In this document: piece after piece, positions 22,047 through 34,804 of the stretch
How the letters are laid out: each line of letters begins with the position of its first letter
Numbering within the stretch: the stretch's first letter is position 1
Origin: Lyophyllum atratum
Lineage: Eukaryota > Basidiomycota > Agaricomycetes > Agaricales > Lyophyllaceae
DNA: 64,000 nt
Assembly: GCA_014905825.1 (NCBI GenBank)
Contig: JACGCN010000002.1
Coordinates: 124,001 to 188,000, forward strand
Direction of reading: 5' to 3'
Made by a program: the position numbers and the translations under genes
Notes under the pieces: model-generated
The model's database searches: none
The model's input: only the letters and a program-made list of their open reading frames with translations
Told to the model about the DNA's origin: nothing

Positions 22047-23266
22047 CTAAGCGAAGTCGGTGCTCTGGGTAACGTCTTTCCACTCCTCCAGACGTGCCAG
22101 CGTCTTTTCGGACTCGCCTTTGACGATAGTATAGCAGTCGCTTCCGAGGCTCAACGAAGTGGGGAAGGTTTTGCCCGCCGCAACACCTTCTCCTCGAACT
22201 ACATCGGCAATAACTTCCACTCCCTTGAGCGGATCTCCCGGCTGCTTTCCATTGTACGCTAGACGATAATTTTTTAGGGAACGCCCTTTGCATAATGTCA
22301 GAGATTTAGCGTACCCTCCAAGGCTGCATTGGCTTTATCCGTCATAGGCTTATAGTCTTGGATCCGGGAAACTTGAGGTGCGCGATGATCAGCGTTGAGG
22401 AAAGCGGTGCGGAAGTAACCGAAGTCGACACAGATGCTGCGTAGGCCGAGGGGGGAGATTTCGTCATGGAGGCTGGAAGAGATCCCTAGAAAGGAAGGCG
22501 TGAAATCATGTATATAAACGAACTAAATGCCTGCTTACCACGCAAAGCGAACTTTGTTGCCGCGTAGAGTCCTGCATTGGGGACCGATCTGGTGATAGTT
22601 GTTAATTGATGCGAGAATAGACACAAAGCGGATTCTCACCTCCAGCCACCGAGCGATCCGAGGAAGACGACAGTCCCGGTTTTGCGTTCACGCATGTATG
22701 GCAAAAATGCTCGAGAGACATTTAGCGCGCCGAACACGTTCGTGCTGGCGAGGGGGGTTAGCTCCAAACGAGGGGGAAGATAACTCATCGACTCACTTGA
22801 ATTGATCAAAAGATTCTTCAGGGCTACCTCATGTATGAGTATTGCTTATCTTAGTAATAGTTTGCAACGCACGTATTCTCCTCGATCGCCCCAACCAAGA
22901 TATAGCCTGCTTCCGAGTCAACATGTCGTTCTGCAAGTAGTCAATTATAATCACCAGCGTTGTTGACGAGGACGTCAATTCTGCCATGGATCGCGTTCGC
23001 CTTCTCCGCGATCGACTTCAGGTCCTCTAGTGGCGATGTTACATCGAGCTCGAGGATGTCCGCCCCTTGAGCCTTGAGGTCTTCCAGCTTTGCGAGGGAT
23101 CGCGCGCGACTAGTAGCGATGACCTTGTCGCCCCTTTTCAAGGCAGCAAGTGTGAGATCGCGACCCAAGCCCGTCCTAGGTCGCATGTATCAGTCTATCG
23201 GCAATCGAACAAGACCTTATCGACCCACGAAGTACCGGTGATAAGCCAGACAAGTTGAGAAGCCAT
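22047..23266 (-). CDS. Short-chain dehydrogenase/reductase (classical SDR)
   Basis: NAD(P)-dependent oxidoreductase. The start at 23266 (MASQLVWLITGTS) is followed by an intron whose splicing gives the cofactor motif TGTSTGLG (TGxxxGxG). Then ALKRGDKVIATSRARSLAKL, the LELDVTSP acidic region, and NNAG (IDVLVNNAG, about 22970-22955). The catalytic YxxxK is in AGLYAATKFALR (about 22575-22540), preceded by VVFLGSLGGW with the likely catalytic Ser. The C-terminal exon (about 22255-22047) reads KGVEVIADVVRGEG and RLEEWKDVTQSTDFA. About six or seven introns. The likely cofactor is NADP(H), judging by the Arg-rich stretch after strand 2. Substrate unknown. Lies about 5 kb from the transcription factor and further from the P450 and reductase, so a link to that cluster is only possible. 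Confidence 0.87.
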
Positions 23267-23308
23267 GGTGACTAGGTTGGAGTTGGAAGTCCGTCTTTTG
23301 GAAGTTGG

Positions 23309-23315
23309 CTTTATA
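23309..23315 (-). promoter_or_regulatory. TATA box of the SDR gene
   Basis: TATAAAG on the minus strand, 43 bases before the SDR ATG, implying a very short leader. Confidence 0.55.
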
Positions 23316-26300
23316 TGCCCTGGTAGATGAGAAGCTCACTGACCAATCTCCGTCGTAGCTCGTTCCGGTCACACCATGTGAAATCGCGATAAAGGAAAAA
23401 AATTGTAAGTTGCGAGGTGGAATGCGCTGCGCACGGACCCTGCATGACACTTGGCAACAACCTGCAACAACGTGGATCAAATTCTCTTGGCAGGGATTGA
23501 TCTTCCTCTTCGGAACTGATCTCGCCGGTAACGCTGATGCGACGACTTTCGGGCCTGGACTTGACTCTCGTTTTCATGAACAAGTCACATACTCAAAAGA
23601 TTTGGAAGTTATGAAAGGGGAGCCAAAAACAAGACCAGGAATAATTGTGCTAGTAGATTCCCCGTCTTCGAACAATCCACTGGCAGTTGTATATTTACCA
23701 TTCTCGCTGACGAAAAGAGCGAGAGGAGGCCTAAGTAATAGTAAGACCTTGCGAAACTTTGACTCGGATGGTAGATTAGATCATCTCGGACTTAGCATAG
23801 TGATCACGATCTATTGTAGGACCGCCGAGTCATCAATGAGATCTGACTTGTTTCGACTGCGGCTCCCATGCCGGCCTGGAATGCTCAGCATCTTCGTCAG
23901 TGGCCGAGAAGTTGAATGTGGATAATCGCATTGGAAAGGATCCCGACGGCTAGGTAAGCTAGCGCGCAGAAAGCTACGGCTGCCAATCAGGAAAAAGCAG
24001 GGCAGTGCATTCGGCAGCATCGATCTGAACTCGTTGATGAAGTTGGCGTTCTCTATCCCACCCTCGACTCATTTCAGGAGATATGTCTCCGCCGAAGAAC
24101 CATGTGGAATCCCATCGGCGATCAGGAACTTTCGTGCATAAATAGACAGAAGACGCGCCACTGTCGAAGGTGAGGAGTGGAGGAAAAAGTGCACGTACTC
24201 AGTTCAGGGTCACACGCCGCTGTGTACAATCAGGTGGGGGAGACAAGGCTTCGCTAAATTTGTGGGTGTCGGTGTAAGGGAGTAACTCAAGAAAAGAACT
24301 GGCTGACGAGGTGTTTTCTTTCAGCTGGGCGGATTCCCTGGTACTGGGTGGTAGGTAGAGAGCGAAAGAAACTCACATTTGAGGACATAATACCTGCAAG
24401 CCATCAAAGGGTACGGCCAAGTTTAGTACATATAGCTTGAGATGTTGAGAGACTCCAAACTACAAGTGTTCAACTCGCTGGCGTCCGAATTTGTTTTGGG
24501 GCACGGATTCGCAGGAGGCGGGACTTGGGCGGGACCCAAGACGATACGGTAAGCATTCCGTAGGGTTTGGTGAGAGTAAGCCATAAACCGAAGAGTAAAG
24601 GAGCACACGTTGCCGTCCGTATCCCTCCGTATCCCTCTGTTGGAGACATTCACGAATCACGGTAGGTATGAACGAATTGAGCAATGAGAAGGGCCCGGAT
24701 AGTTCCGATCACGCCGTTTCTTGCACTGCGACACCGAATGAAGTTGTTCCACATCAACGTTCAGCCTGTCTATCAACGATTCGGAAAAACGACATACACA
24801 CGCAGGTTTGAACCGTGAACTGGATCGTAATCGCAGTCCACTTCATTATGGACAAAGATCAAAATAGGACTTCACTGCACCCAGACATAAGCGATCCGAC
24901 TCGGTATCATTGGACGATCAACCTCACCGGTAGCAGATAATCTTAACCATGTCCGAATCGGAGGAGGTGCGAATTCGAAACTCGAGTATACAATGCTTCA
25001 TTCTCGAACTGACAAGATTTTCAGGTGTTTCTTTGCACATGAAACGCATGTTTTGAGGTAGGCAACCAGGTTCGACTTGAACCCTGCTGAGGGACACACT
25101 TGTCCTTGAATTGCGTCCGGCATGGCTTTCAGCGTGGGATATGTGCCGTGGGTACTGTCTTGAGGTAAGACCTTTTGAAAGCCTTTTTTTCGTTCAAGAG
25201 ATAGTGACGTTGATGACTTACACCATTGTTCTCGTTGACAGTCGACATTATCCCCATTGCCCACGATGTCATCGTCTCCAATGACATACTTTGGCTTCAT
25301 TCTCAGGGGGCGTGAGGCCGCAGACGGCTGTTTGGTACCGTGAGCCACCAGTGCACAGCCTCTTGAGAACGGGGCGAGCCAAATGAGCCCATAGTACTAA
25401 TCCTCATCACTCCAACAAGATTACACCAGGAGGAAATTTCGAGCCCAGTGCGTACTTTTGCAGCTGGAATGGACGTTTACTAAGTCTACCTTGAGAAAAG
25501 GCGTTCAAGTAAGTGTCCGCAATCCGAAGTTACACCTTATTGCCTTACTCTTACCCTCTGTCCCATGTCTGAATAGAACGTAACACGGTCCATCCCGCCT
25601 TCGGTCGGCGGTCACATTGATGTACCATAAACCTCCTATTCAGATCCTAAATCAATCTGAAGAATAGTTTGCGCACACGCCGATGGTATCGCAGACTGAT
25701 CGCAGACCGCACTGGTCATCAAGATTTCCTGTTGAGTGGTCAACGATGACCTCCAATGGGACGGAAGCACGCCTAGCGCCTTAAACACCGAGATACCCGG
25801 CCGAAAGCGGCGTACATGCCAGGATGGCTATGTGACGCTTTCTACCAAGTTTTCAGATCCTCAACCTGAGATGTAGAGGCGAATAGCGCGGTCTATTTCT
25901 TCCCACCGTTCATTCACTTAACCCCCGAATCTATTTCAGACGACCAGAACATAGGCCATTTCCCAAGGATCGCTTCTTGACTGCTCAAAGCGTTGAAGGA
26001 TCTGATCTGGGATACTCGGGTAACAGGGACGATCGTCAGAAAAGCCTTGGAGGGTCATGGGATCGGCACGAAACTTGCCAGAGAAGAGAATTACCATCTC
26101 TCCAACGTTATGTCGCAGGTGGATTTGCGCGTAATGGACTCTGAGGCGGTTTGATTCTTGCCTTGGATGAGATATGACAGTTCCACTCAGGTTCCACTAC
26201 TCATTTAGGCTGCGGTGCCACCTCACGCGAGTCCGATGGATCATGATACGGTGATGTCACTGCGGAATCATCTCCTTTGGCGCCTTCGATAACGGTGAAT

Positions 26301-28448
26301 GCATCACGCGTTGCTCACGAATCGTAATGGGTAGCACGGTCGAACAAGCCCCTTGTCGTCGTTGTGATGTGCACTCGCTTCTCAGTCTCGCTCTCGACGT
26401 TGGGCGCACCTACCCTTCCCCAGGTTCTTGGCGAACGACCGCGGGAATTGACTACGTGTTGCTCGCCCTCGCCGACTCTTCATTTCCATTCGACATTCAG
26501 CCTCATCCAGGGGGGCCCTGCGGGTACTCTCTTGATTACCGCGTCCGATATAGGTGTGCATTATTCTTGTCGCAGTCTTCTCCATATGGACGCGCTCTAT
26601 TTCTAGCTGCCTCTTGCGGATCGCTGACACGAAAACATCCATCCCCGGAGCTTGAACACCTGCAAACAGCAAAGAGTGAGGTTTCGAGCGGTTTCAAGCC
26701 TTGGCGATCGAAGTTGTTAGCAGCTCGAATGACGGTCAACAGGCAAGTAGCTGGAAAGTGGGTCAACCGTGGGGTAGATCTTTGAGGTAAGAGAAGCAGA
26801 CTGCATGTCGTAGGGGTTCCATGATAGAACAACGTCATGGCTGGTGTGAGGCTGCCGGAAGTACCATCTGGAGCCGCAAGCTAGATTCTGTCGAACTTTG
26901 CTTAAGTGATGGGCCCACCCCATCGGAGCTAAGACGCGCCACAAGCAGGCTGTACATGGCCTGAAGCAGGACACTCCGCGCACTCCAGGGGCTTCGTACG
27001 CACCTCTTTTGAGGTAGAGCTTCATCCGAGTGGTTCTGACGTACAGACGTTCCAGTTTTCACTTCACCATTTGACGACCCAGAGAGTGTCTTGACCATAT
27101 GATAGACCAAGGGGTCAGTAGTTTTTTACCGAGACGTTGATCAAGCTGGCTGACAGTCCGTATGTAGATCTTCGCCGGCCGACAATCATTTCCATCCTGC
27201 AGATGTTGGAAAGCCGGTTGACACCGTAAAGCGACGTGATCGGCAGTTGGGTAAATAGAATCATGCGGGGAACATCTAGAAACCCGAATTAGGCTCAAAG
27301 TTAAGCTGTGGGCGGCGAAAGTCTACCATGTGGTGGTTGAGCTATTCGAAAACGACAACAGATGGGATCCACAATGTGTACAGATGACCACACAAGCGGA
27401 CGTTCGGCGTGTCACCGAACGTGTGAAACTTCCCAGAGGCGAGATGGTGTTTTCAGATTACCAGAAGCTGGCTAACCTCGATTGGGGAAGACGATCTAAA
27501 AAGGAAATACATCTCGATGATTGCAGATCCCCATGGCATGCGGACCTGGAGGGAAAAGTCATGGGTCGCGGAGTGGGAATTTCTGCTATGACAGCGTCTT
27601 GTTTGTTTTCGTTTTCCTCCCTTTTTGGTCCCTTCTAGCAATCTGCCCCGAATATCCAGACAGTCCTGACAGTCGATCTCTAGTTATGCCACAAATGCAG
27701 TCTCCCTCGCCCAAACATCGATTCTTGGTGACATTGCAAATCCGGATGTGGATTGTCGGCGTAAACGTGACCCAAGAAGTAGGTCCCTTATGAGTCAGGG
27801 TTGACGCCGTGACTATCAATGGGTTTCGGGTTTGAGGGTCAACTGCTGGCGACGTATACAACCTGCCGCGATATTCGTCACATGCGGCACTCCGGAAACC
27901 TAGTATAATAGTAATACTGGTGTGTGTGATGGAATAAGCCTGTGGGTGCGGGGCGCCGGGGAACGGTGGTCCTCGGATTTGCGTTGTGGATTGCGGTAAG
28001 GTACGTAATAATGAATTAACTGTCTACTAAGGGTTGAACATTTAAGTTCTGTAGGAGCCGCAGATCGGGTGTTGTCCCTTTTGAGGGACAGCTGTACCGC
28101 AGTAAGCATGGATCGGGCCAGACGCCAATCCTTGCGTTCAGTCCTCATCCAGTATCGGGTTTGCCGGCATTCGTCGTTCGCCGTTCTATAAAGCATCAAA
28201 TCACCCTTTTGCGATGGCTTCTTTTCGCCCATATACCACCATCGACGGAGTTCTCCTTTCGGCATTCCCAAATTGCTCAAGAAGACTCCTCATCTACTCC
28301 TCCTCTTGACGCTACATATAGCTCCCCCCGTTCCGGCACTAACGCCTCGGTGCATATCCTTAGCGCTTCATACACTTGGGTTCTCGGCGCCTCGATTCTC
28401 GAGTTAAAGCACTCCACGTTCCGGCTTGTTGACTACATCCCTTGCACC
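23316..28448. other. Gene-poor stretch of about 5 kb
   Basis: No convincing gene on either strand. The longest frames (23410-23925 plus, 26327-26785 plus, 27900-28280 minus) are 125-171 codons, overlap other frames, lack recognisable motifs and have no supported splice extensions. Base composition is not strikingly different from the neighbouring genes. It may hold degraded mobile DNA that can no longer be recognised by eye. Confidence 0.5.
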
Positions 28449-28461
28449 ATATATATATATT
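28449..28461 (+). promoter_or_regulatory. TATA-rich core promoter of the C2H2 gene
   Basis: An alternating TA run about 70-80 bases before the ATG at 28531, followed by a C/T-rich leader. Confidence 0.5.
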
Positions 28462-28530
28462 GATCTGACTTGCACTGGTGCCCACGCTCCTGCTTCACTC
28501 TTTTGCTGGTCCTATCCCCCTCTCCGTTCA

Positions 28531-30174
28531 ATGATGTCGCCAATACAACATGAATCTAGTATTGTGTTACCCAGCATTCATGAGATGTTTCCTGGTAGGT
28601 GATGCGAGTCTCCCTGCAGTGCATCGCTCACTCTCTCCTCAGAATACCTCATGAGGGATCCTGGTCGTGCGAGAACAACGGGACACTCTTCTCAGCGTCC
28701 GGCGATGGTTCGTTCCTTATCCACTCAACGCTGAAAATGGCCTTGAGCTTTGTATTTTCAGTTGCCGTCGCTAGCACATGGATCACACTATCGTACCGCG
28801 GGGCCGTCGACATCGAGTGTTAGGCGCCATTCCACAGCTTCTGACTCAGTCTCACCCCGCGCACGGGCACCATATTCTCCTCATACATCCGTTGCACCGG
28901 GTAAAAGTTTGCGCCCATCTTCGCCTATCCACCATCTTGCTACTCGTCACGATCACTCTGGCAGCAATGCTTACGCTCATCCTCGCAGAGGGCAATCGGG
29001 CTCTCCCGTATTCTCCTTCGACGTGCTCCGCTCTGACCCTACAAGTTCGTCGCTCGAGCACATCGCCTCGAGCGTCACATTCCCCAATCGGGGAGGCAGC
29101 TCCGCAGGCTACAGTCTCCAGTGTGAAATTTCCAATGGTTCAGCCCCAGTCTTCAGAGTGTCTGTTCCAGACTCCAGTCGTCGCGATGGAAACTCTCGTC
29201 CGCACCGCAGCAACAGTAATCCCGCTGGTGGTGCACGCAAATCTGAGCCTGCAAGCGCGCATGCCCCTGCTTCTACTGGTCCAGGATATTCGGCAATGAT
29301 CTCTTTCCCTGTTTCAGGACAGACGGCAGGTGCGCAGGTCGGCCGAGACCGCTCGCCAGACGACCCTGACGCTGTCAGCGACGGCGACCTCTCCGGGTCC
29401 AACAACGGAAAGAAACACGTTTGCCCAACGTGCGCCAAAAGATTTAACCGCCCAAGCAGCCTTAGGATACACGTCAACACCCACACAGGCGCTACTCGTA
29501 AGTCCTCCTCGTCACTGTCTGCGTCAACCACGGACTCATCTCTCAACATAGCGTTCCGCTGTCCATGGCCAAATTGTGCTCGCGAGTTCAACGTTAACTC
29601 TAACATGCGCCGCCACTACCGGAACCACACGACACCTGGGTTCTCACGTCCTCAATCTAATGACGCTCGTCGCCGCAGGAAACGAGGGCCACCGCGTGGA
29701 CTCGTTTCCATTGCTGGGGAGTTGCGTCACGAGGTCCAAAGCGCGAGCGCGTCGATGACCCCGCCTATCTCTAGTCTCTCGATGAACGAGGATTCGGACG
29801 AGGCTTCTGAGGCTTCCGAGGAAGACGAACTCGATTCCCTTCCAGACGAGGCTTCGCCGACATTTGAAAGCTCCCCGAGACCATATTCACGGTCGAGCGA
29901 CATGTCGGACAGGGTCGCTTACGATCAGCGAACATCGCTCAGCCAGTTTTCCCAATCCAACCTGCGCTCCGGGAGCCACGCATTTTCAAGTTACCCAAAT
30001 TCCCCGTCGTCTTCGACCCCTTCCCCTCTGGAAGATCATATCTACACTCCATCAGCCCCGTACAGCCGGTCCTTCGCGGACTCCAAGGTTTCCACGGCAC
30101 TACGCCCAGCATTCCATCCGAAACCTGTTACCAAATCACGACTGATCAAGGAGGAGTCGATGTCCGATCGGTGA
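28531..30174 (+). CDS. C2H2 zinc-finger transcription factor
   Basis: Four-exon model with consistent phases: 28531-28594, 28643-28707, 28762-29497, 29552-30174; 495 aa. The N terminus (MMSPIQHESSIVLPSIHEMF) is followed by a long Ser/Pro-rich disordered region. Two adjacent C2H2 fingers lie near residues 260-315: CPTCAKRFNRPSSLRIHVNT, then FRCPWPNCAREFNVNSNMRR with HYRNHT closing it. The third intron (54 bases, GTAAGT...CATAG) interrupts the linker between the fingers. Because it is a multiple of three with no stop it can be read through, but splicing restores the canonical HTG-x-x-PF linker. The region after the fingers is basic (ARRRRKRGPPRGL), then acidic and Ser-rich (EDSDEASEASEEDELDSLPD), suggesting an activation domain. 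Nuclear DNA-binding regulator; its position beside the P450 and reductase raises the possibility of local control. Confidence 0.88.
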
Positions 30175-31492
30175 GGGTGGGGGCACCTGCAACTCTGCTT
30201 TCCATTTTGTCAATGCTGTATCTCTACGTATCATCTCTGACCAGTGACCACTCCCCATGTATTTTATGCTTTCGCTACTTGCTTCCTCATACCAGATCAC
30301 CCCTGCTCAACTGCGCATTCTTGATATGATGCTATTGGACGCGTTTGCCTGAGTCCCACCCTAGATACCAAGCCCCCACTAGATACCACATCTTGCTTTC
30401 TTATGGTCTGTAACCGAATGTGACTTGCACTCTCTCCCCTCGAGTTGCTATGCCTACCCATTGACGCACGCCGACGACTCAGTCAAGCTACGACGGAAGT
30501 TTTTTCGACGAGGCGGTCCGACGTAAATAGAAGAGGTTCGCGAAAGCGTGGAATGAACCGCATATGATCGCGCCTGTGGACAGTGTCCACCCACTCCATA
30601 ATAAAGCAATAATTCCTAATTCACTGCTGACTCGAGTATCGAGGGTGAACTGCAGACCTCAGATCCAACTCGGTACCTTTGGACAACAACCAGGGCACGC
30701 TCACCCCATAAGGAAATGACAATCTACAATATCCGAAATGGCAAAAAAAGCATCTTCGCTGGTAGCGTTTAAGCCAAGATAAGATTAGATTCTAATTCCT
30801 TCAGCGCCACGCGTCGACCTGCCGAACTGAAGGGGTGGTTCAATGTGCGCGGATTCCGGATCCACAGCAAAACCTTAAGTGAGCAGGCTCCCACAGAACT
30901 TCACAGAGTAACAGTTTCAGGGATGTGGTGCGGAGTAAGTGGGTAGAACCTTGGCCAAGACCTCTCAAACATGAGCATTGAAACTAAACGGGCAAGTCGG
31001 ATCACGAGGAGTGAGCGCTCGAGCGCTTAACACAACAAGGGATGAGATCAAATGGAGAAGCAATAATAGACACGGGGGCATTTGCGGACGACCCCGTCCA
31101 GGTACCGCACTTTGGTCAACCGCTTCTGCTATCAATCGCCGATCCAACAAGCTACTGACAAAGGGGGTTGTTACGATCACTCAATGATCGTCGATGTCAT
31201 CCTCCAGAACAAGGAGAAGATTTGCGGTCTGCCAGGTTGCTAGCGGGAAGCTCATTACGGAGACCTGCCCGCCATTGGTGACCAATAGTTGCAAGTATTC
31301 TTCAATGACGGAAAAAGGAATGAGAGCACCTGATGTAGACGCCACAGAATTTGTGACACGGCGACGGCAGAACCCTGTACCCAGACGGTACCAATGACAG
31401 CTATACACGACAACAGGGCGATCTCCCACCGTAGAACTTGCTAAATATACATCCTCGATTTCTGGGTCCGGTTCCTACTATGCGAGAGTCGT
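30175..31492. other. Intergenic
   Basis: Holds the 3' ends of the convergent C2H2 (plus) and P450 (minus) genes. Small frames at 30965-31430 show no motif. Confidence 0.5.
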
Positions 31493-33756
31493 CTACTCAA
31501 CTCGTCGAACCCTCATCGGCACCTTCGCACCGTCCTGTCCTGCGACTTTAGGTCGAGGTAGGATCGAGCGATGTCTCTCGATCTTCGTATCCGGACCGTC
31601 CAACAGCTCGAATCTATAATTCCGTATAAGGACCGAAAGAGCCGCCTGCGACAGCGTAAGTGTCACGAAAGATGAGTATTACGAAAAGACCACAAACCTT
31701 AAACTCCGCCAAAGCAAAGTTGCGTCCCAGGCATAATCTAGCTCCATCAGAGAAAGTGAGAATATGGCGATGGCCTTGTATTTGTTTGGCCGGGATATCT
31801 GCATCGTCAAGCCAACGCTCAGGTTCGAAGTTTTTAGCGTTTGGTCCCCAGAAGGCTTCTGATCTGTTAATCGTACGAATGGGAGCAACAACCACGGTCC
31901 CTTTCTTGATTGTGAGACTCGAAACGGTCTCGCCTGTACTTGTAACGACTGGCGTAGATAAGGGAATGATGTCGTCCTCAGTTGCCTAGGTTGAAAAATG
32001 ATCTAGGGTCAGTCTCAGGGAGGTGATCACTCGACGTACGATGCGCGACGTCTCGCCAACAGGGGGGTGGAGCCTGAGCACTTCGTGTACGACCGAATCG
32101 AGATATGGTAGTCCTGAAGCTAATTGTTCCCAAGTAGGATCGCTCGTCCCTGAAAACTGAGAAAGCTCCTCGCGAAGCTTTTCCTGTTTCTCGACTTTCC
32201 TCGCAAGTTCGATCAAAGCCCACTGACCTCCCAATCAGCCAAAGATAGCAGTAAAATCAGTGGAGCACCGCACAGTTAGGCTGACTGATGAAGAGATGGT
32301 TTGTCAGAGAAAGAATATACATAGCAAGAGAGAGAGAGGTAGATGTACTTGACGTCGTTTCGTATCCTGCGAGCAACAAAACATTCTATACACACATTAG
32401 CGTTGTCAGATCTCCGAGCTTGCTAATACACCGACCATCTAGAAGACATTTATGTTTAGTATGAATCAACTTCAGATATGGGTCAAAGAAACCTGAGCCG
32501 TAATTTCTTCCTGCGACATCTGGAGTTGGGTGTCCGCGCTCTCTGCCTTGACTGTTCATCGCCCTTTAGACCGAACATAAGTCGTAAATGTGGAGACATA
32601 CTTAGGAGACCAATGACGGATTTCTCCTCCCGCTTTTCGGCAACCGAGCCTTGCTTTTCTTTCCTTGTCCGGTCAAGTAGTTCGTCTGCGATCTCTCCCA
32701 TCGTCGCGCGTAGCTTCGCCCATATTTTGTTATCGCCGATCGGCAGGCGTAATAAAAACGGAATAACCGGGCCTAACAAGAAAATGAAGTGGGATAAAGC
32801 ACTGGTGCCAGGTTTCATGGACTCAAAGATTTCGACGACGGCGGGGTGTTTTCCGTCCAAAGATCCAAAATCGTGTCCAAACCCAGCTATACCAATAGAG
32901 TCAAGGCTGGGGCCCGTTGGTGTTGATAACGCCGCTTAGAGAGAAATCCAACTCACGATATATGGTTCATCCTGGGTGAAACATTGTAAGATTTTTATCG
33001 GTGCACTTGCTATCATCTATATGAAGGAGTACGGACCATTTCTGCACTTCGATCACGGCACCGGCACCAGTGCTCGTATCCAAAATCGCATCCCAATTAG
33101 CTTTCATCTAAAAGGTCGAACATTACAGTACCGATGAGAATAGGTGAACGAGGAATTACCTTGTAAGACGAGTCATAGAAAACCGAAGTGAGTCTGCGGA
33201 TAGCGGCATTGCTAAACGCGGGAGACAGCGCCTTCCGTTGTCTACGTACAACGTCTTTAATGCTCGTTCGAGAAGCCATGAACCCATCCACACGAACCTG
33301 CGGTGGCTCTCACCCTCAGCCCACAAAACGCCACGTCCGAACTTTTATATTCTGTTACACCACGTATGATTGTATATCAGGTACAAGACTCACGAGATTT
33401 TCGATGAATATCCTTGCAAGCGGCGTCTGCACGTAACCAAATGTTTCCTTCGAATAGAAATGCGTCACGGCTTTCGGATCCATCAAAACGATTCGTGACG
33501 ACCCCAATGCGAGGGGAACAAGAAAGGCGGACCCGTACTCTTTGGACCATTGTTCTGAGAGAAGGGACGGGTCCTCCGCGTCCCCGATAAAACGGCTCAA
33601 GCCGAACAAGAAGCTTTCACTGGGTGGACCGCGAAGAGGAGTTGTTTGTGTGCCACGCCTCTTCGAGAGCCAGACTTTGACCAGCTTGGAGAAGAGCCAA
33701 ATACCGAGAGAATAGATAGCGATATCTGAGAACCCTAATTGTATGACAGGCGCCAT
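31493..33756 (-). CDS. Cytochrome P450 monooxygenase
   Basis: Membrane-anchored class II P450. The start at 33756 gives a hydrophobic anchor (FSDIAIYSLGIWLFSKLVKV) then a Pro-rich hinge (TPLRGPPSESF). Further motifs: helix C region RRQRKALSPAFSNAAIRRL; I-helix AGYETTS (about 32385-32365), joined by splicing to ISLTWALIELARK; ExxR in HEVLRLHPPVGETSR (about 32075-32035); PERW (about 31820); and the heme-binding loop FSDGARLCLGRNFAL (about 31760-31710), where the Cys is intact and fits FxxGxRxCxG. C-terminal stop at 31493. About nine introns. Normal length for a fungal P450 (roughly 520 residues). It lies 1 kb upstream of an adenylate-forming reductase on the same strand, so it probably hydroxylates a product or precursor of that enzyme. 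CYP family not assignable by eye. Confidence 0.93.
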
Positions 33757-33788
33757 TGTGCCACTTCAGTGTCGTAAGATTTGCGTGT

Positions 33789-33795
33789 CTTTATA
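33789..33795 (-). promoter_or_regulatory. TATA box of the P450 gene
   Basis: TATAAAG on the minus strand, 33 bases before the ATG, close to the spacing seen in the SDR and reductase genes. Confidence 0.5.
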
Positions 33796-34018
33796 GGGGC
33801 GAAGTTGAAGTTGACTGTTGTGGCAAGCGGTCAGAGAGCTGCCATTCCCACGGTGACCTAGCAGGACCTAGCTGATCACCTGCATAATGGCGAAATGAAA
33901 TCCACAAGAGTCAAGACCAGACTATTCCTAGCAGCCAAGAACCCTTGCTGAGCCGTTGAAGAAGTAGCTGCAGACGACCTTCATAATAGCACATTACAAT
34001 CGGTACTATCAGTGATGG

Positions 34019-34212
34019 GGAGTTGCAAAACTTTAGGCAAACCGTGAATAGAAACCGATCCGTTTCACCTTTTTCTAATCGGACTTTCGGAACAGGTACT
34101 ATAATCTCTGAACAAGATGTCTGCGATGTCAAATTTTGAAGAAAGTGCAGAGCAAACCAGTCGGAGCGAACCCGGTGGGCGAAGTCCCAAAAACAGGGAG
34201 TTGCAAAACTTT
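34019..34212 (+). repeat. Direct repeat pair GGAGTTGCAAAACTTT
   Basis: The 16-mer occurs at 34019-34034 and 34197-34212, 178 bases apart. A related inverse word (TTTGCAACTC) lies near 34603. It may be a small degraded insertion in the intergenic region between the P450 and reductase genes. Confidence 0.6.
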
Positions 34213-34804
34213 TGTCACGGTGAGTCACGTTGATCTGGCGCGGGCGGACTTCAAATTCTAGTGGACACAAGCGAAGGAATGTCACCAAATGTCACGCAAA
34301 AAGACCATCTGCTTCATACATTCGTCGTGAGTGCAGCTGTGCCCATGGGACTTTGGGATATCCTAGGGTAGTATTTAAAGGTCATACATTGAGCTCCCCA
34401 GGTCACAGAACGCTGTATTGCCTCAAGCCGAGGCCAGTTTTCATAAATTTTGCATTTACCTGCTCCTTGTCGACGAAATCGCAAGACGAAAACATACAAA
34501 TTACCTGGTTTCTTTCACGATCCTAATATAAGAGTCCTCAGGCAACAATATTCCCGGAGGATCAACGATTTGGGCGCCCGGATGCCTTCAAACATTGCAG
34601 TTTGCAACTCTATGGCATTTTGCATACCAGTACACGTGATAGTACCTTACTATGACTACGCTAGAACTCGCCGGCAAACAGAAAATTGTCCCAAGGGGCC
34701 AGGGCTGCCACAGCGATGCAGCCGAAGGGATGAGAATAGGTCAAGCAGGACGGCCGCCGACAGATGTAAGCCCTTTATGTCAGCCTGGAGCTGAGCGTCT
34801 AAAT

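Noticed and set aside
26327..26785. 152-codon plus-strand frame in the gene-poor stretch
   Set aside because: No motif, competing frames on the other strand, no splice-supported extension.
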